DNA of 64,000 nucleotides from Paraburkholderia translucens (GTDB lineage: Bacteria; Pseudomonadota; Gammaproteobacteria; Burkholderiales; Burkholderiaceae). Location of the stretch: contig NZ_JAJITC010000013.1 of NCBI RefSeq assembly GCF_020881035.1, forward strand, positions 124,001 to 188,000, in the 5' to 3' direction. Numbering within the stretch: position 1 is the first letter of the stretch; each line of letters opens with the position of its first letter. Made by a program: the position numbers and the translations under genes. This document shows, one piece after another, positions 18,418 to 27,426 of the stretch. Below the pieces are notes generated by a model. It had not been told where the DNA came from. It saw only the letters and a list, made by a program, of their open reading frames with translations, and made no database searches.

Positions 18418-19626
18418 ATGCCTGCAGCAGTGTTTTCTCTCGCGTTCGCCGCTTTCGCGATCGGAACGACAGAGTTCGTCATCGTCGGGTTATTGCCGGA
18501 CATTGCGACGGCATTCGGCATCACGGTACCGACGGCCGGATTGCTGGTGAGCTTTTACGCGCTGGCAATCACGGTCGGCACGCCGCTGGTTTCCGCCGTG
18601 ACCGCGCGGTTGCCTCGCAGGGCATTGCTGCTCGCGTTGATGGCGATCTTCACGCTTTGCAATCTCGCCGCCGGACTCTCAGGCGCATTTCCGGCGCTGC
18701 TTGCCATCCGGATCGTCATGGCCGTCGCACACGGCGTCTTTTTCGGGCTCGGGACGACCGTTGCAATGTCGGTCGTGCCGACGGAGAAATCGGGGCGGGC
18801 TGTCGCCATCATGGTCAGCGGGCTGACTGTCGCCATGGTGACCGGCGTGCCAGGCGGCACGTGGCTGGGCGATTTGATGGGCTGGCGACTGCCCTTTCTC
18901 GTCGTCGCTGCAATGGGCTCGCTTGCGACGGCGGGACTCTGGTGGCTCCTGCCGCCTCTCCCGTCGCAGCGCAGTTCCGGCACAATCCTCTCTCAACTCG
19001 CCCTATTCAAAAGCCGCGCGTTGATGCCGCTATACGCTTTGGCCGCGCTCGGCATGGGCGCGACGTTTGCCGTATTCACCTACCTGTCGCCGTTGTTGAC
19101 CCATACCACCGGCCTGAGCAATGAAGGCGTAACGCAGGGCCTGATGGTCTTTGGGCTCGGGTCGGTCGTCGGAACCATCGGCGGAGGCCGGCTTTCCGAT
19201 CGTTATGGGCCGAGGCTCAGCATGAACGTCACGTTGACGGGACTCGCCGCGTCCGTGGCCGCTCTTTGGGCCAGCGCGCATCAGCCGGTCCTGGTCATGG
19301 TCAACCTGTTCGTCTGGGGCGCGTTCGCATTCGCTGTTCCTCCGATCATGCAGGCCACCGTCGTTCTGATTTCGCGGCGCGTGGCGCCGCAAGCGGTCGG
19401 GACGGCTGCCGGGCTCAACGTGGCGGCGTTCAACCTCGGCATATCGGGCGGCTCCTTTCTTGGCGGACTGGCTCTCGTGGGCGAGAACGTTTTGACGACT
19501 GTCTACGTCGGGCTGGCTCTGGCGGTGCTAGGGCTCGTCGTCGTTGCGACGTACCGTTGGTCGGCGCGCCGGTCCACGCCATCTGCGCGCGCGGCGAGTG
19601 CTGAACTTCGGCACCCGGCGCGATGA
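18418..19626 (+). CDS. MFS transporter (DHA1, AraJ/NepI-like)
   Basis: A 402-residue inner-membrane protein with 12 predicted helices. The N-terminus FAIGTTEFVIVGLLPDIATA is the hallmark of the DHA1 group with AraJ, YdhP and NepI, proton-driven exporters of small molecules such as purine ribosides or sugars. A loop after helix 2 has the family ARLPRR pattern. The ATG at 18418 follows GAGGAG with good spacing; the frame is open upstream but without coding character. It follows the SDR gene on the same strand. Confidence 0.92.
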   Translation: MPAAVFSLAFAAFAIGTTEFVIVGLLPDIATAFGITVPTAGLLVSFYALAITVGTPLVSAVTARLPRRALLLALMAIFTLCNLAAGLSGAFPALLAIRIVMAVAHGVFFGLGTTVAMSVVPTEKSGRAVAIMVSGLTVAMVTGVPGGTWLGDLMGWRLPFLVVAAMGSLATAGLWWLLPPLPSQRSSGTILSQLALFKSRALMPLYALAALGMGATFAVFTYLSPLLTHTTGLSNEGVTQGLMVFGLGSVVGTIGGGRLSDRYGPRLSMNVTLTGLAASVAALWASAHQPVLVMVNLFVWGAFAFAVPPIMQATVVLISRRVAPQAVGTAAGLNVAAFNLGISGGSFLGGLALVGENVLTTVYVGLALAVLGLVVVATYRWSARRSTPSARAASAELRHPAR

Positions 19627-19650
19627 AGACAACCGCGCAGGAGAAACATC

Positions 19651-19995
19651 GTGAACCCAACCGGCCTCCCACGTCATCCGCCCGGAAGACGACGTTTCGT
19701 GCAACTGCTCGCTTCGCTTCCTTTCGCCCTTTCGACCGCACGCTCCAGCACGTTGTCTCGTTCGCCGGAAGATGGAGCGCGGCGGCGCACGACGCTATCG
19801 TCCAAATCGCGTCCCGCCGCAAGCCGTGGCAACCCAATGACGCCGTGTATGCGGATACATTGCCCTCGTTGCTGTCGCGCTACCCGGGCGGCGATCCGCT
19901 TTCCGACGACGACAAAAGCCGTCTGCTCGCCCCGCAACGGAGGTGGACACCGCTTCTGAACCATTCATCGATGTCATCGCTTCCGATTTACCGAG
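19651..19995 (+). pseudogene. Frameshifted gene for an exported (Tat-type) protein
   Basis: A GTG at 19651 with AGGAG well placed before it opens a frame whose start has RRRFVQLLASLPFALS, a twin-arginine leader. After about 35 codons this frame turns into Arg/Ser-rich text while another frame takes over with protein-like sequence: HDAIVQIASRRKPWQPNDAV, then YADTLPSLLSRYPGG. The pieces look like one gene split by at least one frameshift. The second frame also loses coding character after SRLLAPQ. It starts 24 bases after the MFS gene, so it was probably the third gene of that operon. Family not recognised. Confidence 0.5.
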
Positions 19996-20175
19996 ACTCG
20001 CGTTGCGGCCGACTCTTCTCTGAGCGCGGGAAAGCCGGGCAAAATGCCCGCGAGTCTCGATGAACGTGCTCCCCTTCAAACAGGCCAGGGTTATCCCGGC
20101 CTGTCGTCGGCGTCGTTACTGCCTGCATCACGCTCACTTGTCGAACACAACGGCCTGATAGCGGGAACAGAGTCT

Positions 20176-21033
20176 TCAAGCCGGGAAATCAGTGGACCGC
20201 GACACGGTCGCCCACGTCTGCGTTTCGTTCGTCACGAACGCGTTCTTGTCTGCGATCGCTTTCAGCGTGTCCGTGCCGAGTGGCAGGCGCAGCGGCGGCG
20301 TTGGCGCATCCACCAGCGCAATGACAGCCGTTGCCAGCTTTTTCGGATCACCCGGCTGGTTGTGATTCAGCTCGATTGCCGCGTGACGCAGCTTTCCCGA
20401 CGTCTCAGCGTAGTCGTCGATGATTTCCTTGCCGACAGCGAGCGACGACGCATCGAGAAAGTCGGTGCGGAAGAAGCCCGGTTCGATCAGGCTCGCGTGA
20501 ATGCCGAGCGGCTTCAGTTCGGCGTGCAGGGCTTCGGTAATGCCTTCGACGGCGAACTTCGTCGCGCTGTACACGCCAACGCCTGCGAACGCCTGGTACC
20601 CGACTATCGACGAAATGTTGATCACGTGACCCGAGCGCTGTTTGCGCATGACGGGCAGCACGGCCCGGGTCACACTCAGCAGCCCGAAGACATTGGTATC
20701 GAAGATGCGGCGCACGTCGGCGTCGCCCGATTCCTCGACGGCGGCGAGCAAGCCGTAACCGGCGTTGTTGATCAGCACATCGATGCGGCCGAACCTTTCG
20801 ACCGCGGCCTCGACGGCCGCTTTGGCTTGAGCCTCGTTGGTGACGTCGAGCGCAACGGTCAGCAAAGCGGGCGACGCGCCGAGCCGCTCGGCTATCGCGG
20901 CGGCATTGCGGCCTGTCGCGACGACGGCGTTGCCATCGGCGATAGCGGCTGCTGCGATCAGCGCGCCAAAGCCGCGCGAAGCGCCCGTGATGAACCAGAC
21001 GCGCTTAAAGGGTTGTTGAGTAGCATTGCTCAT
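20176..21033 (-). CDS. SDR-family oxidoreductase
   Basis: A 285-residue short-chain dehydrogenase with FITGASRGFG at the cofactor site, NNAGYG, the serine in NISSIVG and YSATKFAVEG carrying the catalytic Tyr-x-x-x-Lys. FFRTDFLD follows the usual PG motif. The longer tail ending TWATVSRSTD is typical of the group often annotated as SDR of the retinol-dehydrogenase-like class. The start at 21033 (MSNATQQPFK) follows AGGAGCAGGA; upstream in-frame codons are not coding. It is divergent from the LysR gene at 21159, its likely regulator. A similar subfamily member is encoded at 39653-40558. Confidence 0.92.
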   Translation of the reverse strand: MSNATQQPFKRVWFITGASRGFGALIAAAAIADGNAVVATGRNAAAIAERLGASPALLTVALDVTNEAQAKAAVEAAVERFGRIDVLINNAGYGLLAAVEESGDADVRRIFDTNVFGLLSVTRAVLPVMRKQRSGHVINISSIVGYQAFAGVGVYSATKFAVEGITEALHAELKPLGIHASLIEPGFFRTDFLDASSLAVGKEIIDDYAETSGKLRHAAIELNHNQPGDPKKLATAVIALVDAPTPPLRLPLGTDTLKAIADKNAFVTNETQTWATVSRSTDFPA

Positions 21034-21158
21034 GTTCCTGCTCCTGAGTGCGAGGTGAATGCGAAAACGGATCGCGGAGGAGGAGTGTCGCCCTGGAATA
21101 CATTTTTGATTAGACTGGAATCCCTGAAATCTATTTTTCATCTACGCAAAGGTCGAGC

Positions 21159-22070
21159 ATGACCGATTGGGCCGACTTGAACGACATCGCCATTTTTGTC
21201 CGGGTGGCGCAATTCAGGAGCTTCAGTCGTGCGGCGCAAGCGCTTGGCATGCCCGTCTCTACCGTGAGCCGAAAAGTGAACGCGCTCGAGGAACGCCTCG
21301 GCGTAATTCTTCTGCAACGCACGACCCGCAAGCTCGGCCTGACAGCACAGGGACATGCCTATTTCGAGCAATGCAGCGAGCCGCTTAGCCTGCTGTACGA
21401 CGCGCAGCGGGTAATCACCCAGACGCAAAAGAGGCCGGAGGGTTTGTTGCGCATCTCCGCGCCCGTGATGCTGGAACAAGAGCCGTTTTATGCATTTCTG
21501 TCGTCGTTTTTGAAGGACTATCCGGGCATCCGGGTGGACCTGTACTTCACCAACCTGTTCCTCGACCTTATCGCCGAAAACGTCGACGTGGCGATTCGCT
21601 TCGGCAACCTGCAGGACTCGAATCTGATCGCCCAACGCGTCGGAAGAAGTGTCCGGCATCTTGTCGTTTCCGCGGAGTACGCGCGCAATCATTCTCTTCC
21701 GACCCGGCCGGAAGACATCAGCGAACATCCGTGCGTGCTGATCAATGCCAGAAACAACGAGACGCAATGGCATCTGGTTCGTGGCGGCGAGTCGGTCAGC
21801 GTGCCCGTGACAGGTCCCGTCGCCGCGCGTGACTTTCACATCGTCAGCGCGTTTGCGCGCCGCGGACACGGCATTGCACTGCTTCCTTCGAGCTATTCCG
21901 ACGCGCTGATCGCCAGCGGAGAACTGGTTCGCGTTTTGCCGGACTGGTCGTCACCGGAGATATTCGTGCACGCTGTCTATCCGACGCGTCGCTTTACGCC
22001 ATCGAAATTGAAAGCCTTTCTCGAAGCGCTCAAGAAGTGGGAAAGCCCTCTTTGGCTGCCAGTGCAATGA
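21159..22070 (+). CDS. LysR-family transcriptional regulator
   Basis: A 303-residue LysR protein. The winged helix-turn-helix occupies residues about 6-65 (FSRAAQALGMPVSTVSRKVNALEERLG). The rest is the two-lobed effector-binding domain (PEGLLRISAPVMLEQ, then VDVAIRFGNLQDSNLIAQ). It is of the DsdC/PcaQ-like subgroup often seen next to SDR genes, and is divergent from the SDR gene at 21033 with a 125-base shared promoter region. Confidence 0.95.
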   Translation: MTDWADLNDIAIFVRVAQFRSFSRAAQALGMPVSTVSRKVNALEERLGVILLQRTTRKLGLTAQGHAYFEQCSEPLSLLYDAQRVITQTQKRPEGLLRISAPVMLEQEPFYAFLSSFLKDYPGIRVDLYFTNLFLDLIAENVDVAIRFGNLQDSNLIAQRVGRSVRHLVVSAEYARNHSLPTRPEDISEHPCVLINARNNETQWHLVRGGESVSVPVTGPVAARDFHIVSAFARRGHGIALLPSSYSDALIASGELVRVLPDWSSPEIFVHAVYPTRRFTPSKLKAFLEALKKWESPLWLPVQ

Positions 22071-22831
22071 AGCGCTCGACAAGATGCAGCCACGCTGCGT
22101 GCACGACGGCATCAACCGTCGTTCGTCCCGTTCGCGTTCATTGCGGCTTTCGCCGTGACTTTTTCGTGTATCACTATCCTGTCTCCATGACAAAGCCGTA
22201 ATCTCACCGCGATAAATAAGCAGCGGACTGGCCTGAAAGGGCACTACCGAGCCCGAATTGATTTGTTCAACGAACGTGCCGCGCCGCTCGCCGACGTGGC
22301 GCGAAAAAAACCGTTTTGCATGTAGTACGAGAGCGACGCATCTTGCTTTGGCTACTACGGCGAGTTACACGCATTTCGATCGGCAACGTATCGATGTAAA
22401 TCAGTCGGTGGTTGATAGTCCGCGCTCCGTTCGATGTCACGGTTTTGCTGCGCTTGAAGAAATTCATTGAAATCCCAGCGTTCGCACCGGTCTCGTTTTA
22501 TTGATGCAGTTTCCCAAAACATCATACGGGCAGTGTATGCCGTGGCCGATCGGCCTGTCGCTAGTACTATGGTATTGGTCGCTATTTGATTTCGCGAGAA
22601 ACAATATTTCCAATGTGCAACGCTCAAGCGTCACGCTTCATGGGCTGGCACGGCGCCGCGAGCCGTGACACAATCCAGTCCACGTTCAACTCCGCATGCG
22701 GGAAACATCGTCCGTACAGGCGGACATATGGCGTACCAGCGGAAAAATTCGCGGTGTAACTTGCAGAGATTTACCGGCTTGTTCCGATCGAATGTCGTAC
22801 TGATGTTCTCATTCAACATAGGAGCTTTGCC
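22071..22831. other. Intergenic region of 760 bases with one shared motif
   Basis: No gene was recognised between the LysR gene and the alpha/beta hydrolase gene. Short frames on both strands lack ribosome sites and protein-like text. The base composition drops around 22300-22640. The region contains the motif at 22561-22576 described separately, 255 bases before the hydrolase start. Confidence 0.5.
22561..22576 (-). promoter_or_regulatory. Copy of the shared 16-base motif (13 of 16)
   Basis: Read on the minus strand this is AATACCATAGTACTAG, which matches 13 of 16 bases of GATACCAAGGTACTAG at 43055-43070. It lies in the gene-free stretch upstream of the alpha/beta hydrolase gene that starts at 22832. 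A role as a regulator-binding site is inference from the recurrence alone. Confidence 0.3.
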
Positions 22832-23716
22832 ATGCATTCCACCCGTGGCACGATTCGCTACGCGACGTTGCAGATTGACGGTCTGAACATCTTTTACCGC
22901 GAAGCCGGGCATTCTGATGCACCCGCGGTGGTGCTACTGCATGGCTTTCCTTCGTCGTCGCGCATGTACGAGACACTGATCCCGCTGCTGGCTGATCGCT
23001 ATCACGTGCTTGCTCCCGATTTCCCTGGCTTCGGACATAGCAGCGCTCCCGCTCCGCAGAGCTTTGCCTACACGTTCGATCATCTGGCCGAGGTCATCGA
23101 ACGTTGGCTCGACGCATTGCAACTCGAACGCTACGCATTGTTCATGCAGGATTACGGTGGGCCGGTCGGTTTCCGTTTGGCGCAAGCGCGCCCGGCAGCG
23201 ATTTCGGCGCTTGTCGTGCAAAACGCGGTTGCGCATGAAGAAGGACTCGGGCCGTTGTGGGACACAAGAAAGGCCTTTTGGCGCGACCGTGCGGCGCACG
23301 AAGCGGCGCTTCGCGAGAATCTGATTTCATTTGAAGCGACGCGACTGCGGCATGTCGGCCACAGCCCGAACCCGCAACGCTACGACCCCGACGCCTGGTG
23401 CGATGAATACGCCTTTCTCTGTCGCCCGGGACAGGTCGATATTCAGACCGAGCTCTTTTATGACTACCGCAACAACGTAGCCGCCTATCCACGCTGGCAG
23501 GCCTGGCTGCGAGCGCGGCGTCCGCCGTTATTGGTGGTATGGGGGCGCCATGATCCGTCATTCGCCGTTGAAGGCGCCCATGCGTATCAGCGCGACGTCC
23601 CCGATGCGGAAGTTCATCTGATCGATGCCGGTCACTTTGCGCTGGACGAGGCCACCGACGAGGTCGCGCACTTGACGCGAGAATTCCTCGAACGCACGCT
23701 TTTGTCGGCACGCTAA
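22832..23716 (+). CDS. Alpha/beta-fold hydrolase (haloalkane dehalogenase / epoxide hydrolase type)
   Basis: A 294-residue soluble hydrolase. HGFPSSS near residue 37 forms the oxyanion region, Asp107 in MQDYGGPVGF is the nucleophile, GRHDPSF carries the acid and AGHFALDE the catalytic histidine. A nucleophilic aspartate rather than serine points to the epoxide hydrolase or dehalogenase group, and the family is often annotated as haloalkane dehalogenase-like. No signal peptide. AGGAG precedes the ATG. It is convergent with the exported hydrolase gene that ends at 23830. Substrate unknown. Confidence 0.9.
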   Translation: MHSTRGTIRYATLQIDGLNIFYREAGHSDAPAVVLLHGFPSSSRMYETLIPLLADRYHVLAPDFPGFGHSSAPAPQSFAYTFDHLAEVIERWLDALQLERYALFMQDYGGPVGFRLAQARPAAISALVVQNAVAHEEGLGPLWDTRKAFWRDRAAHEAALRENLISFEATRLRHVGHSPNPQRYDPDAWCDEYAFLCRPGQVDIQTELFYDYRNNVAAYPRWQAWLRARRPPLLVVWGRHDPSFAVEGAHAYQRDVPDAEVHLIDAGHFALDEATDEVAHLTREFLERTLLSAR

Positions 23717-23829
23717 CTGCCAGCCACACCCTCGTTGTGCAGATGTCCCGCGCTGCCTTGCGCTTCTATCGAACCGGCGTCGCCGGTATGCGAGCGACGA
23801 GCGCCTGGGCCTACGCGGGAGTGCCGCGC

Positions 23830-24879
23830 CTAAAGCCGGTCGACGTCGATCACCGCTTGAGCGAATGCTTGCGGTGCTTCCTGAGGAAGGTTATGGCCCA
23901 CGCCGCCCGTGACCGTGCGGTGCTCGTACTTTCCTGTGAACCTTGTCGCGTACACACCGGGGTCTGGATGAGGCGCGCCGTTGGCATCGCCCTCCAGCGA
24001 GATGGTCGGGACTCGAATAACCGGAGCCGCAGCAAGTTGTTGCTCGAGCGCATCGTATTTGGTTTCACCGCTCACGAGCCCCAGCCGCCACCGGTAATTG
24101 TGAATCGTTATGGCAACATGGTCGGGATTGTCGAATGCTGACGCACTGCGCTCGAAGACGGAGTCGTCGAACTTCCATTTTGGCGAAGCCAGTTTCCAGA
24201 TCAGTTTCGCGAACTCGTGCGTATGCTGCTGGTAGCCCGCCTGACCACGATCCGTGGCGAAATAGAACTGGTACCACCACTGGAACTCTGCCTCCGGCGG
24301 CAATGGTGCAATGCCGCTCTTCTGACTACCGATCAGGTATCCGCTCACCGAGACCAGCGCCTTGCAGCGCTGCGGCCACAGTGCGGCGACGATATCGGCC
24401 GAACGCGCGCCCCAGTCGAAGCCGGCGAGAATGGCCTGACGAACGTCGAGCGCATCCATGAGTGCAACCACATCGGCCGCGAGCGCGGCCGGTTGTCCGT
24501 TCCGCATCGTTTCGTCGGACAGGAAGCGCGTCGTGCCGTAGCCGCGCAAATACGGCACCACCACGCGATATCCGGCCGACGCGAGCAACGGTGCAACATC
24601 GACGAAACTATGAATATCGTAAGGCCAGCCATGCAGCAGAACCACAGCCGGACCGTTGGCCGGTCCCACGTCGGCGTAGGCGACGTTGAGTAGTCCCGCA
24701 TCGATTCCCTTGAGTGGCCCGAGGGTTGTGTGACTTTCTGCCTTCACGGGCGGCGCTGTCGAAGTCGAAGCATGAGGCTGCGCGTTCGCGGACTCCAGCG
24801 CACCGAACTGCCCGGCCGCCAACAGCATGGCCCCCGCGCCAATGACGTTGCGACGACGTGAATCGATCTTCTCCGCCAT
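23830..24879 (-). CDS. Tat-exported alpha/beta hydrolase
   Basis: A 349-residue hydrolase with an N-terminal twin-arginine leader (DSRRRNVIGAGAMLLAAG, ending near SANAQ). The body has HGWPYD at residue 83, Asp155 in GFDWGARS as nucleophile and GGVGHNLPQEAP with the catalytic histidine, the pattern of epoxide hydrolase-like enzymes. A proline/threonine-rich linker follows the leader. The start at 24879 (MAEKIDSRRR) has AGGAGAG at proper distance; the longer frame to 24915 is unlikely. Export of this normally cytosolic fold is notable, and a second case is at 46174-47517. Confidence 0.9.
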   Translation of the reverse strand: MAEKIDSRRRNVIGAGAMLLAAGQFGALESANAQPHASTSTAPPVKAESHTTLGPLKGIDAGLLNVAYADVGPANGPAVVLLHGWPYDIHSFVDVAPLLASAGYRVVVPYLRGYGTTRFLSDETMRNGQPAALAADVVALMDALDVRQAILAGFDWGARSADIVAALWPQRCKALVSVSGYLIGSQKSGIAPLPPEAEFQWWYQFYFATDRGQAGYQQHTHEFAKLIWKLASPKWKFDDSVFERSASAFDNPDHVAITIHNYRWRLGLVSGETKYDALEQQLAAAPVIRVPTISLEGDANGAPHPDPGVYATRFTGKYEHRTVTGGVGHNLPQEAPQAFAQAVIDVDRL

Positions 24880-25092
24880 TTCTCTCTCCTTTCGCAAAAG
24901 GGTCCCAAATCGCAACAGGGAGCATAGTGCCGCGACCGCACACCCCGATGGTAGCGTCGCGGATCGCTGCTATTTGTTCTAACGAAGCAACGCTATTTTT
25001 CCAGCGGCCGCGGCCCAGAGGGGCAAATCACCGCTCTTTGAATGGCATTGGCGTAGAGGCACACAGGACTGCGCCCGCCGCGGAAAGAAAAG

Positions 25093-26046
25093 CTACTGAA
25101 CCCGGGTGAGCCGTTGCTGCGCCGGATTCTGCGGGGGCTGCGCCAACTGCTCGAGCAGAAAATCCACGAATACCCTCACCCGAGACGAAAGGTGACGCGC
25201 ATGCGGATACAGCAGAATGAATGGGCGCGAACGTCCGCCGTACTTGCGCAATACCTCGACAAGGCGCCCCTCGCGCAAATCCTCCTCGACAAGAAAGCGA
25301 TACGTTTGAAACAATCCCGCGCCGCTGCGTGCGAGCGTGATGCCGGCGAGCGCATCGCCCGATGTTCTGTAGCTGCCGTTGGTCGACACGTCGAATTCGC
25401 CAGACTCATCGGCGAAGGTCCACGTGAGGTTGCGCCCGCTGCTCGGCAATTCGAATTGGATACATTCGTGTGAGCGAAGGTCATCGACCGATTCCGGTAC
25501 ACCGGCCCGTTTCAGGTAGCTCGGCGTCGCCACGACGACCAGTTCCGCGTCCTCGAGCTTGCGCGCGATGAGGCTCGAGTCCTCGGGCGCGCGGCCGCGA
25601 ATCGCCAGATCAAAACCCTCGTCCGCGAAATCGATATTGCGGTTGCTCAGGTGGGTCTCCACCTGCACACGCGGGAAACGCTCGCGAAATGCCGCAAGAA
25701 GCGGTAGCACACGGTAGTGCCCGTACGGCGTCGGCATGCTGATCCGGAGCACGCCGGCCGGCGTCGTTTGTTGGCCAGTCACTTCGCGTTGGGCATCGAC
25801 GAGTTGCGACAGCGCCTGTCGGCATTGCTCGAAGTAGCGCTGCCCCGCGTCGGTGAGCCGGATTTGCCGGGTTGTGCGCACGAACAGCCGCACGCCGAGG
25901 CGCTCCTCCAATCTGCCGACGGAGCGACTTACCGCCGCCGGCGTGACACTCGCTGCATTCGCCGCAAGCGTGAAGCTGCCGAGCTCGGCCGCGAGGCAGA
26001 ACAGCTCGATGCTGCCAAGCAGCAGGTCGTCGAAATTGCGTTGCAT
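25093..26046 (-). CDS. LysR-family transcriptional regulator
   Basis: A 317-residue LysR protein. The start MQRNFDDLLLGSIELFCLAA leads into the helix-turn-helix VTPAAVSRSVGRLEERLG. The effector domain contains PTPYGHYRVLPLLAAFRE and DFADEGFDLAIRGRAPEDS. It lies downstream of the MFS gene on the same strand with a 53-base gap. It is a close paralogue of the regulator at 30234-31253: both share LLLGSIELFCLAAE and the GHYR-LLPLL and SRNID-type segments. The frame is open far upstream, overlapping the MFS gene, but the ATG at 26046 matches the family start. Confidence 0.93.
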   Translation of the reverse strand: MQRNFDDLLLGSIELFCLAAELGSFTLAANAASVTPAAVSRSVGRLEERLGVRLFVRTTRQIRLTDAGQRYFEQCRQALSQLVDAQREVTGQQTTPAGVLRISMPTPYGHYRVLPLLAAFRERFPRVQVETHLSNRNIDFADEGFDLAIRGRAPEDSSLIARKLEDAELVVVATPSYLKRAGVPESVDDLRSHECIQFELPSSGRNLTWTFADESGEFDVSTNGSYRTSGDALAGITLARSGAGLFQTYRFLVEEDLREGRLVEVLRKYGGRSRPFILLYPHARHLSSRVRVFVDFLLEQLAQPPQNPAQQRLTRVQ

Positions 26047-26099
26047 GTGTCGTTGTCCGCCGTTTCTCGTGCGTACCAATGAGACGAAAGCACGAAATG

Positions 26100-27308
26100 T
26101 CATGTTGCCTTCAGTGCCACAAATAGATCCACCGCCTGAGCGACAATCAGCGCGGCCGCACCGATCGCGAACAGCACAACGTAGTCTCCACCGGTCGCCG
26201 AGAAGACAAACGAGAGACCGTACGCGGCAAGCGCCTGCATCACGGCGAAGGCAGTCGTCGCGCGACTCCATGTTTCTTTCACTGCGCCCGGGTGATGAGC
26301 GAGCAGCTCGTTCACACGGCCGAGAGCGAGCGGGACGATTCCGGGCGTGAACGCGCCGACCACGACACTGGATATCATTAGTCCAATCGAACCAAGCCCG
26401 AACACCGGAATTGCAACAGCCACGATCTGAATGATCCGCGCGACGCGCAGCGCGGGGCCAAATCCGGTGCGATCGGCGAGATGGCCGCACAGAAGCGGCC
26501 CGACGATCGCACCAAGTCCATACAGCACCCAGTACTGTGCGCCCGCGTCAAGCCCCTTTCCGAGTCCGCGCGCGACGAAATCCACCAGAAAAATCATGTG
26601 CGGAACGAGGGCCACCGCGTTGAGTGCGTACTCCACGTATAAAGCCCGCACGCCGAGCACGGGGAAGTTCCGCGTGTGTGCGTGCGCATGGGCCGCCGGC
26701 GCCGTGTGAACCGCCGGGGGCTCGTCCGGCCAGCCGTTCCAGGCCGCGATCGTCAGCAACAGCGACACAATCGCGAGGCCTAGCCAGGCAGCGGTCACGC
26801 CGTAGCGCAGCAAGATCGGTACGATCGTCCCCGACGCAGCAATCCCTAGTCCAATTCCCGTGAAGATTCCTCCGCTTACAAAACCTCGCCGGGACGGCGG
26901 CACATGGGAAAGTATCGTCGGCGCGACCAGCACCATCAACGCGCCGCCCGAAACGCCCGACGCAAGCCGCCACACGAAAAACCACAGGAATGAGACGGGC
27001 GCCGCGCATGCAACGAACGCGACAGTCGCGATGAGCATCAATGCGCGCAGCACAAACGACGCCTTCGCCCTTCGGGCAAGCGACCCGGCGATAAGCGCGC
27101 CGATGAGATAGCCGCCGAGGTTCGCCGCGCCGAGGTACGCCGCCGTTGACGCCGGAAACCAGTGCGCGCCGATTATCGCGGGCAGCAGTGGCGTGTAGGC
27201 GAATCGCGCAAGCCCAATACCGATCAAGCTGGCCGCGGCGCCAGAAAAGGTCGCCCGCCAGAGGCTAAACGATGCCGTTGCGGAACGATTGACTGCTACC
27301 GATTGCAT
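26100..27308 (-). CDS. MFS transporter, YbfB/YjiJ family
   Basis: A 402-residue inner-membrane transporter. The N-terminal SLIGIGLARFAYTPLLPAII is the signature of the YbfB/YjiJ family, followed by AAYLGAANLGGYLIGALIAG. A histidine-rich loop (AAHAHAHTRN) lies mid-protein between helices 6 and 7 and could bind metal or simply be a linker. The ATG at 27308 is preferred because GGAG lies at good distance; an ATG at 27320 is also in frame. The gene is followed on the same strand by a LysR gene and preceded by another LysR gene at 27427, also on the minus strand. Substrate unknown. Confidence 0.9.
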   Translation of the reverse strand: MQSVAVNRSATASFSLWRATFSGAAASLIGIGLARFAYTPLLPAIIGAHWFPASTAAYLGAANLGGYLIGALIAGSLARRAKASFVLRALMLIATVAFVACAAPVSFLWFFVWRLASGVSGGALMVLVAPTILSHVPPSRRGFVSGGIFTGIGLGIAASGTIVPILLRYGVTAAWLGLAIVSLLLTIAAWNGWPDEPPAVHTAPAAHAHAHTRNFPVLGVRALYVEYALNAVALVPHMIFLVDFVARGLGKGLDAGAQYWVLYGLGAIVGPLLCGHLADRTGFGPALRVARIIQIVAVAIPVFGLGSIGLMISSVVVGAFTPGIVPLALGRVNELLAHHPGAVKETWSRATTAFAVMQALAAYGLSFVFSATGGDYVVLFAIGAAALIVAQAVDLFVALKAT

Positions 27309-27426
27309 TTCGCTCTCCATTCGTAAGCGCGGTTTGCCGCCCTTCTTTTCGATGGAGGTCAGTCTAGATGAGCGCGTGACTGGCGAGAATGCACGGCGCG
27401 CGAAAGCCAATCTTCCGAAAACCGGA

